Positions 1-7,950 of a stretch of 34,772 bases of DNA are shown piece after piece. The notes beneath the pieces were generated by a model. That model was not told where the DNA came from. It was given only the letters and a program-made list of their open reading frames with translations, and ran no database searches. The position numbers and the translations under genes are program-made. Numbering within the stretch: the first letter of the stretch is position 1; each line of letters opens with the position of its first letter. The DNA is from JADGHX01 sp035760965 (lineage in GTDB: Bacteria > Pseudomonadota > Gammaproteobacteria > Steroidobacterales > Steroidobacteraceae), in assembly GCA_035760965.1 (NCBI GenBank), contig DASTRY010000101.1, positions 1 to 34,772 of the forward strand, in the 5' to 3' direction.

Positions 1-273
1 GGCTACGACTACGACGGGCTCACCGAGTACCTGAAGCGCGTCAAGGCGAAATTCCCGGACAAGACCGACGCCACCATCCTGCTCGAGAAGGACACGCCCT
101 ACGACATCCTGGTGCAGGTGATGGACCGGGTGCGCGTGCTCGAGGTGCCGCAGGGCCTGACGACCGTGCAGGCGGAGCTGTTCCCGGACATCTCGATCGG
201 CGATGCGCCGGCGGAGACGCCGGGCCCGGTGGCGAGCGCGCCCGCGGACGCGAAGGGAGAGAAGCACACATGA
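1..273 (+). CDS. ExbD/TolR-family biopolymer transport protein (3' end only)
   Basis: The frame is open from base 1 and stops with TGA at 271-273, giving the last 90 residues of a protein whose start lies left of the window. The segment ATILLEKDTPYDILVQVMD followed by VRVLEV is typical of the periplasmic domain of ExbD/TolR proteins, which work with an ExbB/TolQ motor to couple proton flow to a TonB- or TolA-like partner. The tail is Ala/Pro-rich and charged. Its stop overlaps the ATG of a second ExbD-like gene (ATGA at 270-273), so the two are translationally coupled. Two ExbD proteins in a row followed by a TonB-like gene suggest an ExbB-ExbD-ExbD-TonB operon with ExbB off the left edge. 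The energised transporter cannot be told from this fragment. Confidence 0.8.
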   Translation, partial: GYDYDGLTEYLKRVKAKFPDKTDATILLEKDTPYDILVQVMDRVRVLEVPQGLTTVQAELFPDISIGDAPAETPGPVASAPADAKGEKHT

Positions 274-791
274 GCATGTCGAACCGGGCGCGCCGCATGG
301 CCCAGCATCACCTGCGTCATCGCGCGGATGCCGAGCTGAACCTGATCCCGCTCATCGACATCCTCTCGGTGATGGTGGCGTTCCTGCTGGTCTACTCGAC
401 CGAAGTCGAGGTGATCCAGAACACCAAGGGCATCGAGATTCCGCAGTCGATCGCGCAACAGCAGCCGAAGCAGTCGGTGGTCGTGATGATCACGAAGGAG
501 CAGCTGTTCGTGCAGGGTGAGCTCATCACCACGATCGACGAGATCCGCAAGGCCGACACCCCGCTCATCGAGCCGCTGCGCGCGGCGCTCAAGCGGCCGA
601 TGCTCGTCGGCGATGTCGCCGCGAAGGACCTGGCGGCGCGCGAGATCACGGTGATGGGCGACAAGTCGCTGCCTTACGACGTGCTGAAGAAAGTGATGGC
701 GACGTGCACGGATGCCGACTACGGCAAGATTTCTCTCGCGGTGCTGCAGAAAGAAAAGCCGGTCGAGGCCGGCCGGTTGAAGCCGGTTTAG
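270..791 (+). CDS. ExbD/TolR-family biopolymer transport protein
   Basis: This 173-residue protein has a short basic cytoplasmic N-terminus, one transmembrane helix at about residues 25-45 and a periplasmic domain. The helix carries the conserved aspartate (D30 in LIPLIDILSVMVAFLL) that serves in ExbD/TolR as the proton-translocating residue. Near the C-terminus, LPYDVLKKVMATC matches the usual ExbD segment. It is somewhat longer than a typical ExbD (about 140 residues), with an inserted region around residues 75-110. The start ATG overlaps the previous stop, and the TonB-like gene follows 15 bases later, so all three are likely one transcript. The family call is firm; the cargo is unknown. 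Confidence 0.88.
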   Translation: MSMSNRARRMAQHHLRHRADAELNLIPLIDILSVMVAFLLVYSTEVEVIQNTKGIEIPQSIAQQQPKQSVVVMITKEQLFVQGELITTIDEIRKADTPLIEPLRAALKRPMLVGDVAAKDLAAREITVMGDKSLPYDVLKKVMATCTDADYGKISLAVLQKEKPVEAGRLKPV

Positions 792-806
792 AGACGGAGT
801 CGCCAC

Positions 807-1730
807 GTGTTGCTCGCCCCGTACTATCGAAACTATGAGCTCGCTTGGGAAGGCGATCCCGAGTCGAGCGCGCGTTTTCGCAAGATCCTGCGCATCGGGC
901 TCATCCTCCTGGTGCTGTTCGGGCTGCTCTTCCCGCTGCTGCCGCATCCGAAGAAGACGACCTCCGAGGAGGTCATTCCGCCGCGGCTCGCGCGCGTCAT
1001 GATCGAGAGCCAGCCGAAGCCGCCGCCGCCTCCGCCGCCGGTGCAGGAGCTGCCGAAGCCGAAGATCGAGCCGGAGAAGAAGACGCCGGTGCCGCCGCCG
1101 CCCGAGGACAAGCAGCGCCTCGCGCGGCAGAAGGCCGAGAAGCAGCTCAATCAGGTGAAGGACGAGCTCGCCGACCTGCGCGAGCAGATGAATCTCGAGC
1201 CGCTCGCGCAGACGAAGAACCTGATCGGCGCAGTCGGGGCGGATTCGCACGCCGAGCGCTCGCTCATCACCTCGAAGGTGGGCGCGGGCAGCGGCGGCAT
1301 CACCTCCGCGAATGCCAGCCGCGGCTTCGGCACGGGGGCGGGCTCCTTGACGGGGCACGAAACCGGTGCGGTGGCCTCGAATATCAGCCGCTCGGGCCTC
1401 AACGCGCGCGGCCCGACGCGTACCGGCAATAGCGGCAAGGCGGCCCGCAGCCGCGAGGAGATCGAGCTGATCTTCGACCGCAACAAGGGCGCCATCTACT
1501 CGCTCTATAGCCGTGCATTGCGCGATCAGCCCGATCTTCAGGGCAAAATGGTGCTGGAGTTCACAATATCTCCCTCCGGCGAAGTGACGATGTGCCGGGT
1601 AGTTTCCAGCGAATTGCACGATCCTGACCTCGAAAAGAAGATCGTGGCGCGTGTGCGCCTGTTCCGGTTCGAGGCGAAGGATGTCGAGACGATCACGACC
1701 ACCAAACCTATCGACTTCTTCCCGGCCTGA
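807..1730 (+). CDS. TonB-like energy transducer with AgmX/PglI-type C-terminal domain
   Basis: This 307-residue protein starts at GTG 807 just after the ExbD stop, with a weak purine-rich site (GGAG) upstream. It has a cytoplasmic N-terminus, one membrane helix at about residues 30-48, a Pro/Lys/Glu-rich stretch (about 65-105, including a run of seven prolines), a charged helical part, a Gly/Ser-rich linker (150-210) and a globular end (about 214-307). The end, with EIELIFDRNKGAIYSLYSRAL and later GKMVLEFTISPSGEV, resembles the AgmX/PglI C-terminal domain. That layout is TonB-like: inner-membrane anchor, periplasm-spanning rod, folded end touching an outer-membrane partner. The two ExbD genes upstream support this. 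Such systems in Myxococcus serve gliding; here the role is open. Confidence 0.8.
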   Translation: MLLAPYYRNYELAWEGDPESSARFRKILRIGLILLVLFGLLFPLLPHPKKTTSEEVIPPRLARVMIESQPKPPPPPPPVQELPKPKIEPEKKTPVPPPPEDKQRLARQKAEKQLNQVKDELADLREQMNLEPLAQTKNLIGAVGADSHAERSLITSKVGAGSGGITSANASRGFGTGAGSLTGHETGAVASNISRSGLNARGPTRTGNSGKAARSREEIELIFDRNKGAIYSLYSRALRDQPDLQGKMVLEFTISPSGEVTMCRVVSSELHDPDLEKKIVARVRLFRFEAKDVETITTTKPIDFFPA

Positions 1731-1817
1731 TCGGGCCGGCGGGTGCGGCTGCGCGTCCGCGCAGCCTGCACGGCCCGCGCCGCATCCCACCACCTGGGGA
1801 GCGTCGGGAGTCCCGTC

Positions 1818-2174
1818 GTGAATCTGCAGTCCGAGATCGAATACTTCCAGGAGCTGGCGCTGCTCGACAAAGCGCGCCTGCTGAACATGTTCCTGCACGA
1901 GCTGGCCGCGGAGGCGCGCACGACCTACGGTCCGGGCGCCGATGCAGTGCACGATCAGGCGCATTTGCGCTTCGTCAATGAAATCGTGCATCGGCTGACC
2001 CGGCTGATCGAGCAGCTGCTCGCGGAGGATTCGCAGCGGCCGGCGGATGATGTCGTGCTGCGCATGCTGCTCTCGCCGCGCGCGGACAAGGTAGCCGAAC
2101 GTCTCGTCTTCAACGCCTATCGGCGCGCCATCCAGGGCTTCGAGAGCTACGACACGACCGTGTTGATGAGCTGA
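1818..2174 (+). CDS. Small conserved-type protein of unknown function
   Basis: I do not recognise this 118-residue protein. The frame is open from 1743, but the first 25 codons look like intergenic DNA. GTG 1818 is preferred because a GGAG site lies 7 bases upstream (1807-1810). The product is acidic and probably all-helical, with no membrane segment or signal peptide. The stretch EIEYFQELALLDKARLLNMF leads into amphipathic helices ending in RRAIQGFESYDTTVLMS. It lies 87 bases after the TonB-like gene and 44 bases before the antiporter gene, so it may be transcribed with either. Codon use matches the neighbours. Confidence 0.65.
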   Translation: MNLQSEIEYFQELALLDKARLLNMFLHELAAEARTTYGPGADAVHDQAHLRFVNEIVHRLTRLIEQLLAEDSQRPADDVVLRMLLSPRADKVAERLVFNAYRRAIQGFESYDTTVLMS

Positions 2175-2218
2175 GCAGGGTTGATCGCGGTGAGGTCGCC
2201 GGTCTACCTTTCCGGCGC

Positions 2219-4195
2219 GTGATCGAACAACCTCTCACTCAAGTTCTGATTCTGCTCGCGGGCTCCTTGCTGGTGGTGACACTGGTGAGGCGCATGCGCT
2301 TGCCCGCGATCCTCGGGTACCTGCTCACGGGCATGGCGCTCGGGCCCTATGCGTTCGGCCTCGTCTCGGACTCCTCGACGTCGCAGCTCCTCGCCGAGCT
2401 CGGCGTGACGTTCCTGCTCTTCACGCTCGGCCTCGAGTTCTCGTTCCCGCGCATGATCGCCATGCGGCGCGAAGTGTTCGGGCTCGGCGCCGCGCAGGTG
2501 GTCGCGACGACGGCGGTGTTCGCGTGTATCGCGCGGGCGGTTGGCGTGCCATGGCTGATGGCCATCGTCGTGGGCGGCGCCATTTCGATGAGCAGCACGG
2601 CGATCATCGTGCATCAGCTCACGGAGCGGGCCGAGCTGAACCGCACGCACGGCCGGCTCGCGTTCAGCATGCTGCTGTTCCAGGACCTCGCGTTCGTGCC
2701 GCTCTTGGCTCTCGCGTCGGCGCTGACACGCGGCGACACGTTCTCGCTCTCCGGGACGGTGCTGTCCGTGATCGGCGGCGTCGTCGCGGTCGCGGTCGTG
2801 TTGGTGCTCGGCCGTTCGCTGCTGCGGCCGCTGTTCCACGAGATCGCTCGCAGCGGGCTGCGCGAGCTGTTCACGCTCGCCGCGCTGTTCGTCGTGCTCG
2901 CCGCCGCGTGGATCGCGCACACCGCCGGCCTCTCGCTCGCGCTCGGCGGGTTTCTCTCGGGGATGATGCTCGGGGAAACCGAGTACCGCCACCAGATCGA
3001 GACGGTCATCCGGCCCTTCCGCGACATCCTGCTCGGACTCTTCTTCATCACCGTCGGCATGCTGCTCGACGTGCGGCTGCTCATCGACGAGTTCGGCGTC
3101 GTGTTCTCGATGCTCCTCGGGCTCGTCGTGCTCAAGGCCGCGGCGGCCGCCCTCGTCACGCGCGGCTTCGTGGATTCGTGGTTCAAGTCGATCCGCACCG
3201 GTATCGTGATCTCGATCGCGGGCGAGTTCGGCATCGCCTTGCTCACGATCGTGCTGCAAGCCGGTCAGCTGCCCACGGAGATCGGGCAGCCGCTGCTCGT
3301 GGCGATTGCGCTTTCGATGATGGTGAGCCCGTTCATCATCGCCAACAACAAGCGCGTGGTGCGATTCCTGCTGCGCCAGAAGGGGCCGCCGCGCACCGCG
3401 ATGGAGCGCGAGAGCGCCGCGACGAGCGCGCTCGCCGAGCGCGAGCACGTCATTCTCTGCGGCTTCGGCCGCGTGGGTCAGAACGTCGGCCGCGTGCTCG
3501 ACATGCACGGGTTCGAGTTCATCGCGCTCGATCTCGATCCGGCGCGGGTGCGCGCCGCGCGGCAGGCCGGCGACTCGATCATCTACGGCGACTCCGCGGA
3601 CGAGGAGATGCTGCTGCGCGCCGGCCTGATGAAGGCGACCGCGGTCGTCATCAGCTTCTCGGACCCGAATACCTCCATCAACATCCTGCGCTCGATCCGT
3701 GCCGTGCGCGCGGACGTGCCGGTGCTGGTGCGCACCGCCGACGATGCGAAGCTCAACGAGCTGAAGGACGTCGGCGCGACCGAGGTCGTCCCGGAAACCT
3801 TCGAAGCGAGCCTCATGCTCGTGTCGCAGACGCTGATGCTGCTGCAAGTCCCGGTCACGAAGGTCTTGCGGACGATCGGCGAGATTCGCAATTCGCGCTA
3901 CGCGGTGCTGCGGAACATCGTGACCCAGGACTGGGAGCACTCGATCGAGCCCGTGCCCGACCACGGCGAGGCGCTGCGCACGGTGGTGCTGCCGCCGGGC
4001 GCATGGGCGGTCGGCCGCACGCTCGACGAAGTGCGCCAACGGGGCGCCGAAGTGACGTTCACGAGCATTCGTCGCCATGGCATCGTGGGTCGCGATCCCG
4101 GCGGCGAGACCTCGCTGCGCGACGGCGACATCGTCGTCATCTACGGCGACCTGAAATCGCTCGAGCGCGCGGAATCGGTCTTGCTGGCCGGATGA
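2219..4195 (+). CDS. CPA2-family monovalent cation:proton antiporter (KefB/KefC/YbaL type)
   Basis: This 658-residue inner-membrane protein starts at GTG 2219. Residues 1-385 form about 12 hydrophobic helices of the Na+/H+ exchanger fold. From about residue 409 comes an RCK/TrkA-N domain with a Rossmann dinucleotide-binding motif (CGFGRVGQNVG), and from about 575 an RCK/TrkA-C domain. This order is that of KefB/KefC/YbaL potassium-proton antiporters, gated by nucleotide or glutathione adducts. The length fits (E. coli KefC is about 620). Specificity for K+ is inferred from the family. No separate KefF/KefG ancillary oxidoreductase gene is seen nearby. The stop overlaps an upstream in-frame ATG of the VOC gene, so the two are probably co-transcribed. 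Confidence 0.9.
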   Translation: MIEQPLTQVLILLAGSLLVVTLVRRMRLPAILGYLLTGMALGPYAFGLVSDSSTSQLLAELGVTFLLFTLGLEFSFPRMIAMRREVFGLGAAQVVATTAVFACIARAVGVPWLMAIVVGGAISMSSTAIIVHQLTERAELNRTHGRLAFSMLLFQDLAFVPLLALASALTRGDTFSLSGTVLSVIGGVVAVAVVLVLGRSLLRPLFHEIARSGLRELFTLAALFVVLAAAWIAHTAGLSLALGGFLSGMMLGETEYRHQIETVIRPFRDILLGLFFITVGMLLDVRLLIDEFGVVFSMLLGLVVLKAAAAALVTRGFVDSWFKSIRTGIVISIAGEFGIALLTIVLQAGQLPTEIGQPLLVAIALSMMVSPFIIANNKRVVRFLLRQKGPPRTAMERESAATSALAEREHVILCGFGRVGQNVGRVLDMHGFEFIALDLDPARVRAARQAGDSIIYGDSADEEMLLRAGLMKATAVVISFSDPNTSINILRSIRAVRADVPVLVRTADDAKLNELKDVGATEVVPETFEASLMLVSQTLMLLQVPVTKVLRTIGEIRNSRYAVLRNIVTQDWEHSIEPVPDHGEALRTVVLPPGAWAVGRTLDEVRQRGAEVTFTSIRRHGIVGRDPGGETSLRDGDIVVIYGDLKSLERAESVLLAG

Positions 4196-4212
4196 ACGAG
4201 GAGCGTCCGCGT

Positions 4213-4587
4213 ATGCACAAGAGTCGTCTTGCCGGATTCATCATCGATTGCCAGACCGATGATCTCGATGCCGCCGCGTCGTTCTGGACGCAGGCGCTCG
4301 GCTACCGGTTGCGTGCCGAGCCCGACGATGGGCGCTATCGCGTCTTCGACACGGGACCGGGAGGTCTGCACATCGAGGTGCAGCGGGTCGAGCATCCGAG
4401 CCGCGTTCATCTCGATATCGAGACGGACGACATCGAAGCCGAGGTCGCGCGGCTCGAAAAGCTCGGCGCCCGGCGCGTGCAGAAATTCCCCCGGTGGTGG
4501 GTGATGGAGGCGCCGACCGGCCAGCGGTTCTGCGTCGTGCGCCCGCAAAGCCCTGAATTTCAAGAGAAAGCGAACCGCTGGGACTAG
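4213..4587 (+). CDS. VOC-superfamily (glyoxalase-like) protein
   Basis: This protein has 124 residues from ATG 4213, which has a good GAGGAG site at 4198-4203. An earlier in-frame ATG at 4192 overlaps the antiporter stop and would add seven residues. The fold signature is two beta-alpha-beta-beta-beta modules: DDLDAAASFWTQALGYRL in the first and RVHLDIETDDIEAEVARL in the second, ending APTGQRFCVVRP. This matches the Glyoxalase_6-like branch of the vicinal oxygen chelate superfamily. The usual first metal ligand, a histidine early in strand 1, is not evident (FIIDCQTDD), so a glyoxalase I reaction should not be assumed. Some antiporters of the Kef type respond to glutathione adducts, which makes the pairing suggestive, but that is inference. 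Confidence 0.75.
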   Translation: MHKSRLAGFIIDCQTDDLDAAASFWTQALGYRLRAEPDDGRYRVFDTGPGGLHIEVQRVEHPSRVHLDIETDDIEAEVARLEKLGARRVQKFPRWWVMEAPTGQRFCVVRPQSPEFQEKANRWD

Positions 4588-4596
4588 CGGGCGGCA

Positions 4597-4610
4597 CCGC
4601 CCCGGGGCGG
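4597..4610. terminator. Short GC palindrome after the antiporter/VOC pair
   Basis: CCGCCCCGGGGCGG is a perfect 14-bp palindrome in the 50-base gap between the VOC stop and the ppc start. No T-run follows. It may help end the upstream transcript, but it is weak as an intrinsic terminator. Confidence 0.25.
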
Positions 4611-4621
4611 CGGGAATTGCG

Positions 4622-4627
4622 TACAAT
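4622..4627 (+). promoter_or_regulatory. Probable -10 box of the ppc promoter
   Basis: TACAAT lies 11 bases before GTG 4638 in the sequence GCGTACAATCGCGCCC. Transcription would start around 4633-4636, which would make the ppc mRNA almost leaderless and argues against the in-frame TTG at 4617 as the start. No clear -35 box is visible. Confidence 0.4.
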
Positions 4628-4637
4628 CGCGCCCCCC

Positions 4638-7364
4638 GTGATCCGTAGTCAGATCCATTTCCCTCCCCGGCATGAAGCCCTGCGCGAGGACGTCCACGCC
4701 CTCGGCGCGCTGATCGGCGAGATCCTGCGCGAGCAGGGCGGACCCGATCTCCTCGCCATCGTCGAGCAGGACCGGCTGGCTGCCATCGCGCGCCGCGAGG
4801 GCGACGCCGAGCGCAGCGCGGAGCTACTCGCGCGGGTGAAGGGGCGCCCGCCACACCTCGCGCGCGATCTCGTGCGCGCCTTCTCGACCTGGTTCCAGGT
4901 CGTGAACCTCGCGGAGCAGGTGCATCGCATCCGGCGCCGGCGCGAGTACTTCGTGAAGGACAGCGCGCGGCCGCAACCCGGCGGCGTGCAGGCGGCGCTC
5001 GTCGAGCTCAAGAACCAGGGCCTGACGGTGGATGACGTGCTGAGCCTCATCGGCCAGCTGCGGATCGAGCCCGTGTTCACGGCGCACCCGACGGAATCCA
5101 CGCGCCGGACCATCCTGCGCAAGCAGCAGCACGTCGCGCAACTCCTGCTGGATCGGCTGAACCCCACGCTGTCGCCAGCCGATACGCGCGCCATCTGGAA
5201 CGCCATCCGCATCGAGCTCACCGCGGGCTGGCAAACGGAAGACCATCCGCGCGAGAAGCTCACGGTCGCGGACGAGCGCGAGCACGTGCTGTTCTATCTC
5301 ACCGAGATTCTCTATCGCGTGGTGCCGCCGTTCTACGAAGAGGTGGCGCTGGCGCTCGAGAACGTGTACGGCGTGCCTGCCGAATCGCTCGAGATGCCGC
5401 GGCTGCTGCGCTTCGGCACCTGGGTCGGCGGCGACATGGACGGCAACCCGGACGTGCACGCGAAGACCATCCGCGAGACGCTCGCGCGCCAGCAGCAGGT
5501 CATCGTCAACGCGTATTTCGGAGAGACGCAGAAGCTCGCGCAGCGCCTCTCGCAGAGCGCGAGCCGCATCAGCGTCTCGCCCGCGCTCGCGAAGCGCATC
5601 GATGAATACATGACGCTCCTGCCGGGCGCGCGCTCGGCGACGCCCGCGCGACACGATCGCATGCCGTACCGCGTGTTCCTCGCGCAGATCGGCGAGCGAC
5701 TGCGGCACACGTATGACGGCCGCCCGAACGGCTATGCCAACGTCAAGCAGCTGCGCGCGGATGTCCAGCTGATCTGCGACAGTCTGCGGGCGAACAAGGG
5801 TGAGAACGCGGGACTCTTCTACGTGCACCGCTTCCTGCGGCGCATCGACACGTTCGGCTTTCACGTCGCGACGCTCGACATCCGCCAGCACACGAGCGTG
5901 CACCATCAGGTGCTCGCGCGCGGGCTCGACGATCCGAGCTGGATGACCCGCTCCGCGGCCGAACGGCGTGCGTTCCTGTCGGACGCGCTCGCGCGCGACG
6001 CCGCGCCCGTCGGCGAGCTCGATGCGCTGGCGCGCCGCACGCTCGCGGTGTTCGAGGCCATCGTGCAAAGCCGCGTGCGTTACGGCGCGGATTCGGTGGG
6101 CTACCTGGTCGTCGGCGGCGCCTCCGGTGCAGACGACGTGCTCGCGCCGTTGCTGCTCGCACGCTGGGCCGAGGCTTACGACAAGCGCACCGGTGAAACG
6201 GCTGTCGACGTGGCACCGCTGTTCGAGTCCGTCGAAACGCTCGAGCGTTCGGGCGAGATCATGCGGGAGCTGCTTGGCGATCCCGTCTATCGACGGCATC
6301 TCGCGGCGCGCGGCCGCCACCAGAGCGTGCTGATCGGCTATTCGGACAGCAACGAGCAGGACGGTCCATGCGCGTCGCGCTTCGCCACACATCAGGCGCA
6401 GCGCACGCTGGCCCGTGCGCTCGCGGCCGACGGCGACAATTTCGTCATCTGTCACGCGCGCGGCGGCAGCATTGCGCGCGGCGGCGGGCGCGTCGACGCG
6501 CTCGTGCGGTCGGCGCCGGTCGAGGCGCTGAACGGGCAGCTGCGGTTCACCGAGCAGGGCGAGGCCATCCAGCAGAGCTACGGCCTGCGGCCGATCGCGA
6601 TGCGCACGCTCGAGCGCGCCTTCAATGCGCTCAGCCTCTCGACGCTCGCCGCGCGGCGCGGCACCGCGCAGCCCGATCGCGCCGATCATCTCGAGTGCGC
6701 GACGATCATCGCGCACGCGAGCCGCGAGGCGTATCGCAAGCTGGTTCGCCAGCCGGACTTCTACGACTACTTCCGCGCCGTCACACCGATCGACGTGATC
6801 GAGCGCATGCAGATCGGTTCGCGCCCGGTACATCGCGCCGAGCGCGACTCGATCGATACGCTACGCGCCGTGCCGTGGGTGTTCGCGTGGACGCAGTCGC
6901 GCCACATCCTGCCCGGCTGGTACGGCGCCGGCTCGGGGCTCGCGGCCGCGCTCGAGCAATGCGGCGCGGCGCGCGTGCGCGAGACCTACGAGAGCTGGTT
7001 CTTCATGCGCAATCTCATCGACGATGTCGAGGCGATGCTTGCGCGCACCGATCTCGAGATCGCCGCCGCGTACAACGTGCTCGCGCCGGAGCCGCTGCAT
7101 CGCTTCTTCGCCGACATCCGCAGCGAGTACGCCCTCGCGCGCAAGCACGTGCTCGCCGTGAAGGGTTGCCAATCGCTGCTCGACTCCGATCCGACGCTGC
7201 AGCGTTCGATTCAGCTGCGCAATCCGTACGTCGACCCGATGAATCTCATGCAAGTGGACCTGCTGCAGCGCTGGCGTGCGCACGACCGGCAGGATCGCGA
7301 TCTTTTCGAGGCGCTGCTCGCAAGCATCAGCGGCATTGCGCAAGGCCTGCAAAGCACCGGTTGA
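4638..7364 (+). CDS. ppc: Phosphoenolpyruvate carboxylase
   Basis: This 908-residue protein, start taken as GTG 4638, catalyses PEP + bicarbonate to oxaloacetate + phosphate, the anaplerotic feed of the TCA cycle. It has the family length (about 880-930). The catalytic histidine motif VFTAHPTES is intact (H150), as are RFGTWVGGDMDGNPDV, an arginine/glycine-rich loop (HARGGSIARGG) and FTEQGEAIQQSYG. The C-terminus ends QSTG where most members end NTG. The odd point is the loop that reads GYSDS(A/N)K(D/E)xG in the E. coli enzyme and others: here it is GYSDSNEQDG, with glutamate (residue 573) at the place of the conserved lysine. The GRGGSIGRGG loop also has Ala at two Gly positions. The gene stands alone between the VOC gene and an acetyltransferase gene 4 bases downstream. 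Confidence 0.93.
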   Translation: MIRSQIHFPPRHEALREDVHALGALIGEILREQGGPDLLAIVEQDRLAAIARREGDAERSAELLARVKGRPPHLARDLVRAFSTWFQVVNLAEQVHRIRRRREYFVKDSARPQPGGVQAALVELKNQGLTVDDVLSLIGQLRIEPVFTAHPTESTRRTILRKQQHVAQLLLDRLNPTLSPADTRAIWNAIRIELTAGWQTEDHPREKLTVADEREHVLFYLTEILYRVVPPFYEEVALALENVYGVPAESLEMPRLLRFGTWVGGDMDGNPDVHAKTIRETLARQQQVIVNAYFGETQKLAQRLSQSASRISVSPALAKRIDEYMTLLPGARSATPARHDRMPYRVFLAQIGERLRHTYDGRPNGYANVKQLRADVQLICDSLRANKGENAGLFYVHRFLRRIDTFGFHVATLDIRQHTSVHHQVLARGLDDPSWMTRSAAERRAFLSDALARDAAPVGELDALARRTLAVFEAIVQSRVRYGADSVGYLVVGGASGADDVLAPLLLARWAEAYDKRTGETAVDVAPLFESVETLERSGEIMRELLGDPVYRRHLAARGRHQSVLIGYSDSNEQDGPCASRFATHQAQRTLARALAADGDNFVICHARGGSIARGGGRVDALVRSAPVEALNGQLRFTEQGEAIQQSYGLRPIAMRTLERAFNALSLSTLAARRGTAQPDRADHLECATIIAHASREAYRKLVRQPDFYDYFRAVTPIDVIERMQIGSRPVHRAERDSIDTLRAVPWVFAWTQSRHILPGWYGAGSGLAAALEQCGAARVRETYESWFFMRNLIDDVEAMLARTDLEIAAAYNVLAPEPLHRFFADIRSEYALARKHVLAVKGCQSLLDSDPTLQRSIQLRNPYVDPMNLMQVDLLQRWRAHDRQDRDLFEALLASISGIAQGLQSTG

Positions 7365-7368
7365 TCTC

Positions 7369-7863
7369 ATGAGCGAAACCATCACGATTCGTCCCGCCGA
7401 GGAGCACGAAGTCCCCACCGTGCTCGCGTTCGTCCGCGAGCTCGCCGAGTACGAGCGCCTCTCCAATGAGGTGATCGCGACGGAAGACGACATGCGCGAG
7501 GCGCTGTTCGGGACGCGACCCTACGCGGAGGTCGTCTTCGCGTGCGTTGACGGTGAGCCCGTGGGGTTCGCGCTCTTCTGCTACAACTTCTCGACGTTCC
7601 TCGCGAAGCCGGGCATTCACCTCGAGGACCTGTTCGTGCGACCCGCGTACCGCGGCCGTGGGATCGGGCAGCGGCTGCTCACCTGGTTGGCGCGGGAAAC
7701 GATCAAGCGCGGCTGCGGGCGCCTCGAATGGGCCGTGCTGGACTGGAACGAGCCGTCGATCCGCTTCTACGAGTCGCTCGGCGCACGCGCGCTGAAAGAG
7801 TGGTTCACCTACCGCTTGACGGGCGAGGCACTCGAGAAGGTCGCGAGCCGGGCGCACGACTGA
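7369..7863 (+). CDS. GNAT-family N-acetyltransferase (diamine/thialysine acetyltransferase-like)
   Basis: This protein has 164 residues from ATG 7369, four bases after the ppc stop, so it is probably read from the ppc transcript. It is a single GNAT domain. The acetyl-CoA binding motif is clear (LFVRPAYRGRGIGQRLL, about residues 87-103). It is preceded by LED, and the C-terminal WNEPSIRFYESLGA motif is the pattern of the spermidine/spermine- and thialysine-acetyltransferase branch. Length equals that of this branch (about 160-170). It transfers acetyl groups from acetyl-CoA to an amine; the actual substrate cannot be read from sequence. It is convergent with the ECF sigma gene. Confidence 0.85.
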   Translation: MSETITIRPAEEHEVPTVLAFVRELAEYERLSNEVIATEDDMREALFGTRPYAEVVFACVDGEPVGFALFCYNFSTFLAKPGIHLEDLFVRPAYRGRGIGQRLLTWLARETIKRGCGRLEWAVLDWNEPSIRFYESLGARALKEWFTYRLTGEALEKVASRAHD

Positions 7864-7882
7864 GCACCCGCCTGCGCCCACC

Positions 7883-7910
7883 GGGGTGGGCGCGATCCCG
7901 CGCCCACCCC
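7883..7910. terminator. Hairpin between the convergent acetyltransferase and ECF sigma genes
   Basis: GGGGTGGGCGC (7883-7893) pairs perfectly with GCGCCCACCCC (7900-7910) around a 6-base loop. An overlapping alternative hairpin uses GCGCCCACC at 7874-7882. There is no T-run on either side. The place between two convergent genes fits a bidirectional terminator or a transcription block. Confidence 0.5.
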
Positions 7911-7950
7911 AGGTCCCACTCACTCACTTCCACCCATCAACACCCCTCCG

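Noticed and set aside
99..1991. 630-residue open frame on the minus strand opposite the ExbD/TonB genes
   Set aside because: It spans three real genes on the other strand, has an Arg/His/Leu-rich chance composition and no recognisable domain.
2204..4078. 624-residue minus-strand frame opposite the antiporter
   Set aside because: Very rich in Arg, His, Glu and Gln with no hydrophobic core pattern; a shadow of the antiporter gene.
4617..4637. TTG 4617 as ppc start
   Set aside because: The TACAAT box overlaps these codons, so transcription probably begins after them; GTG 4638 is preferred.
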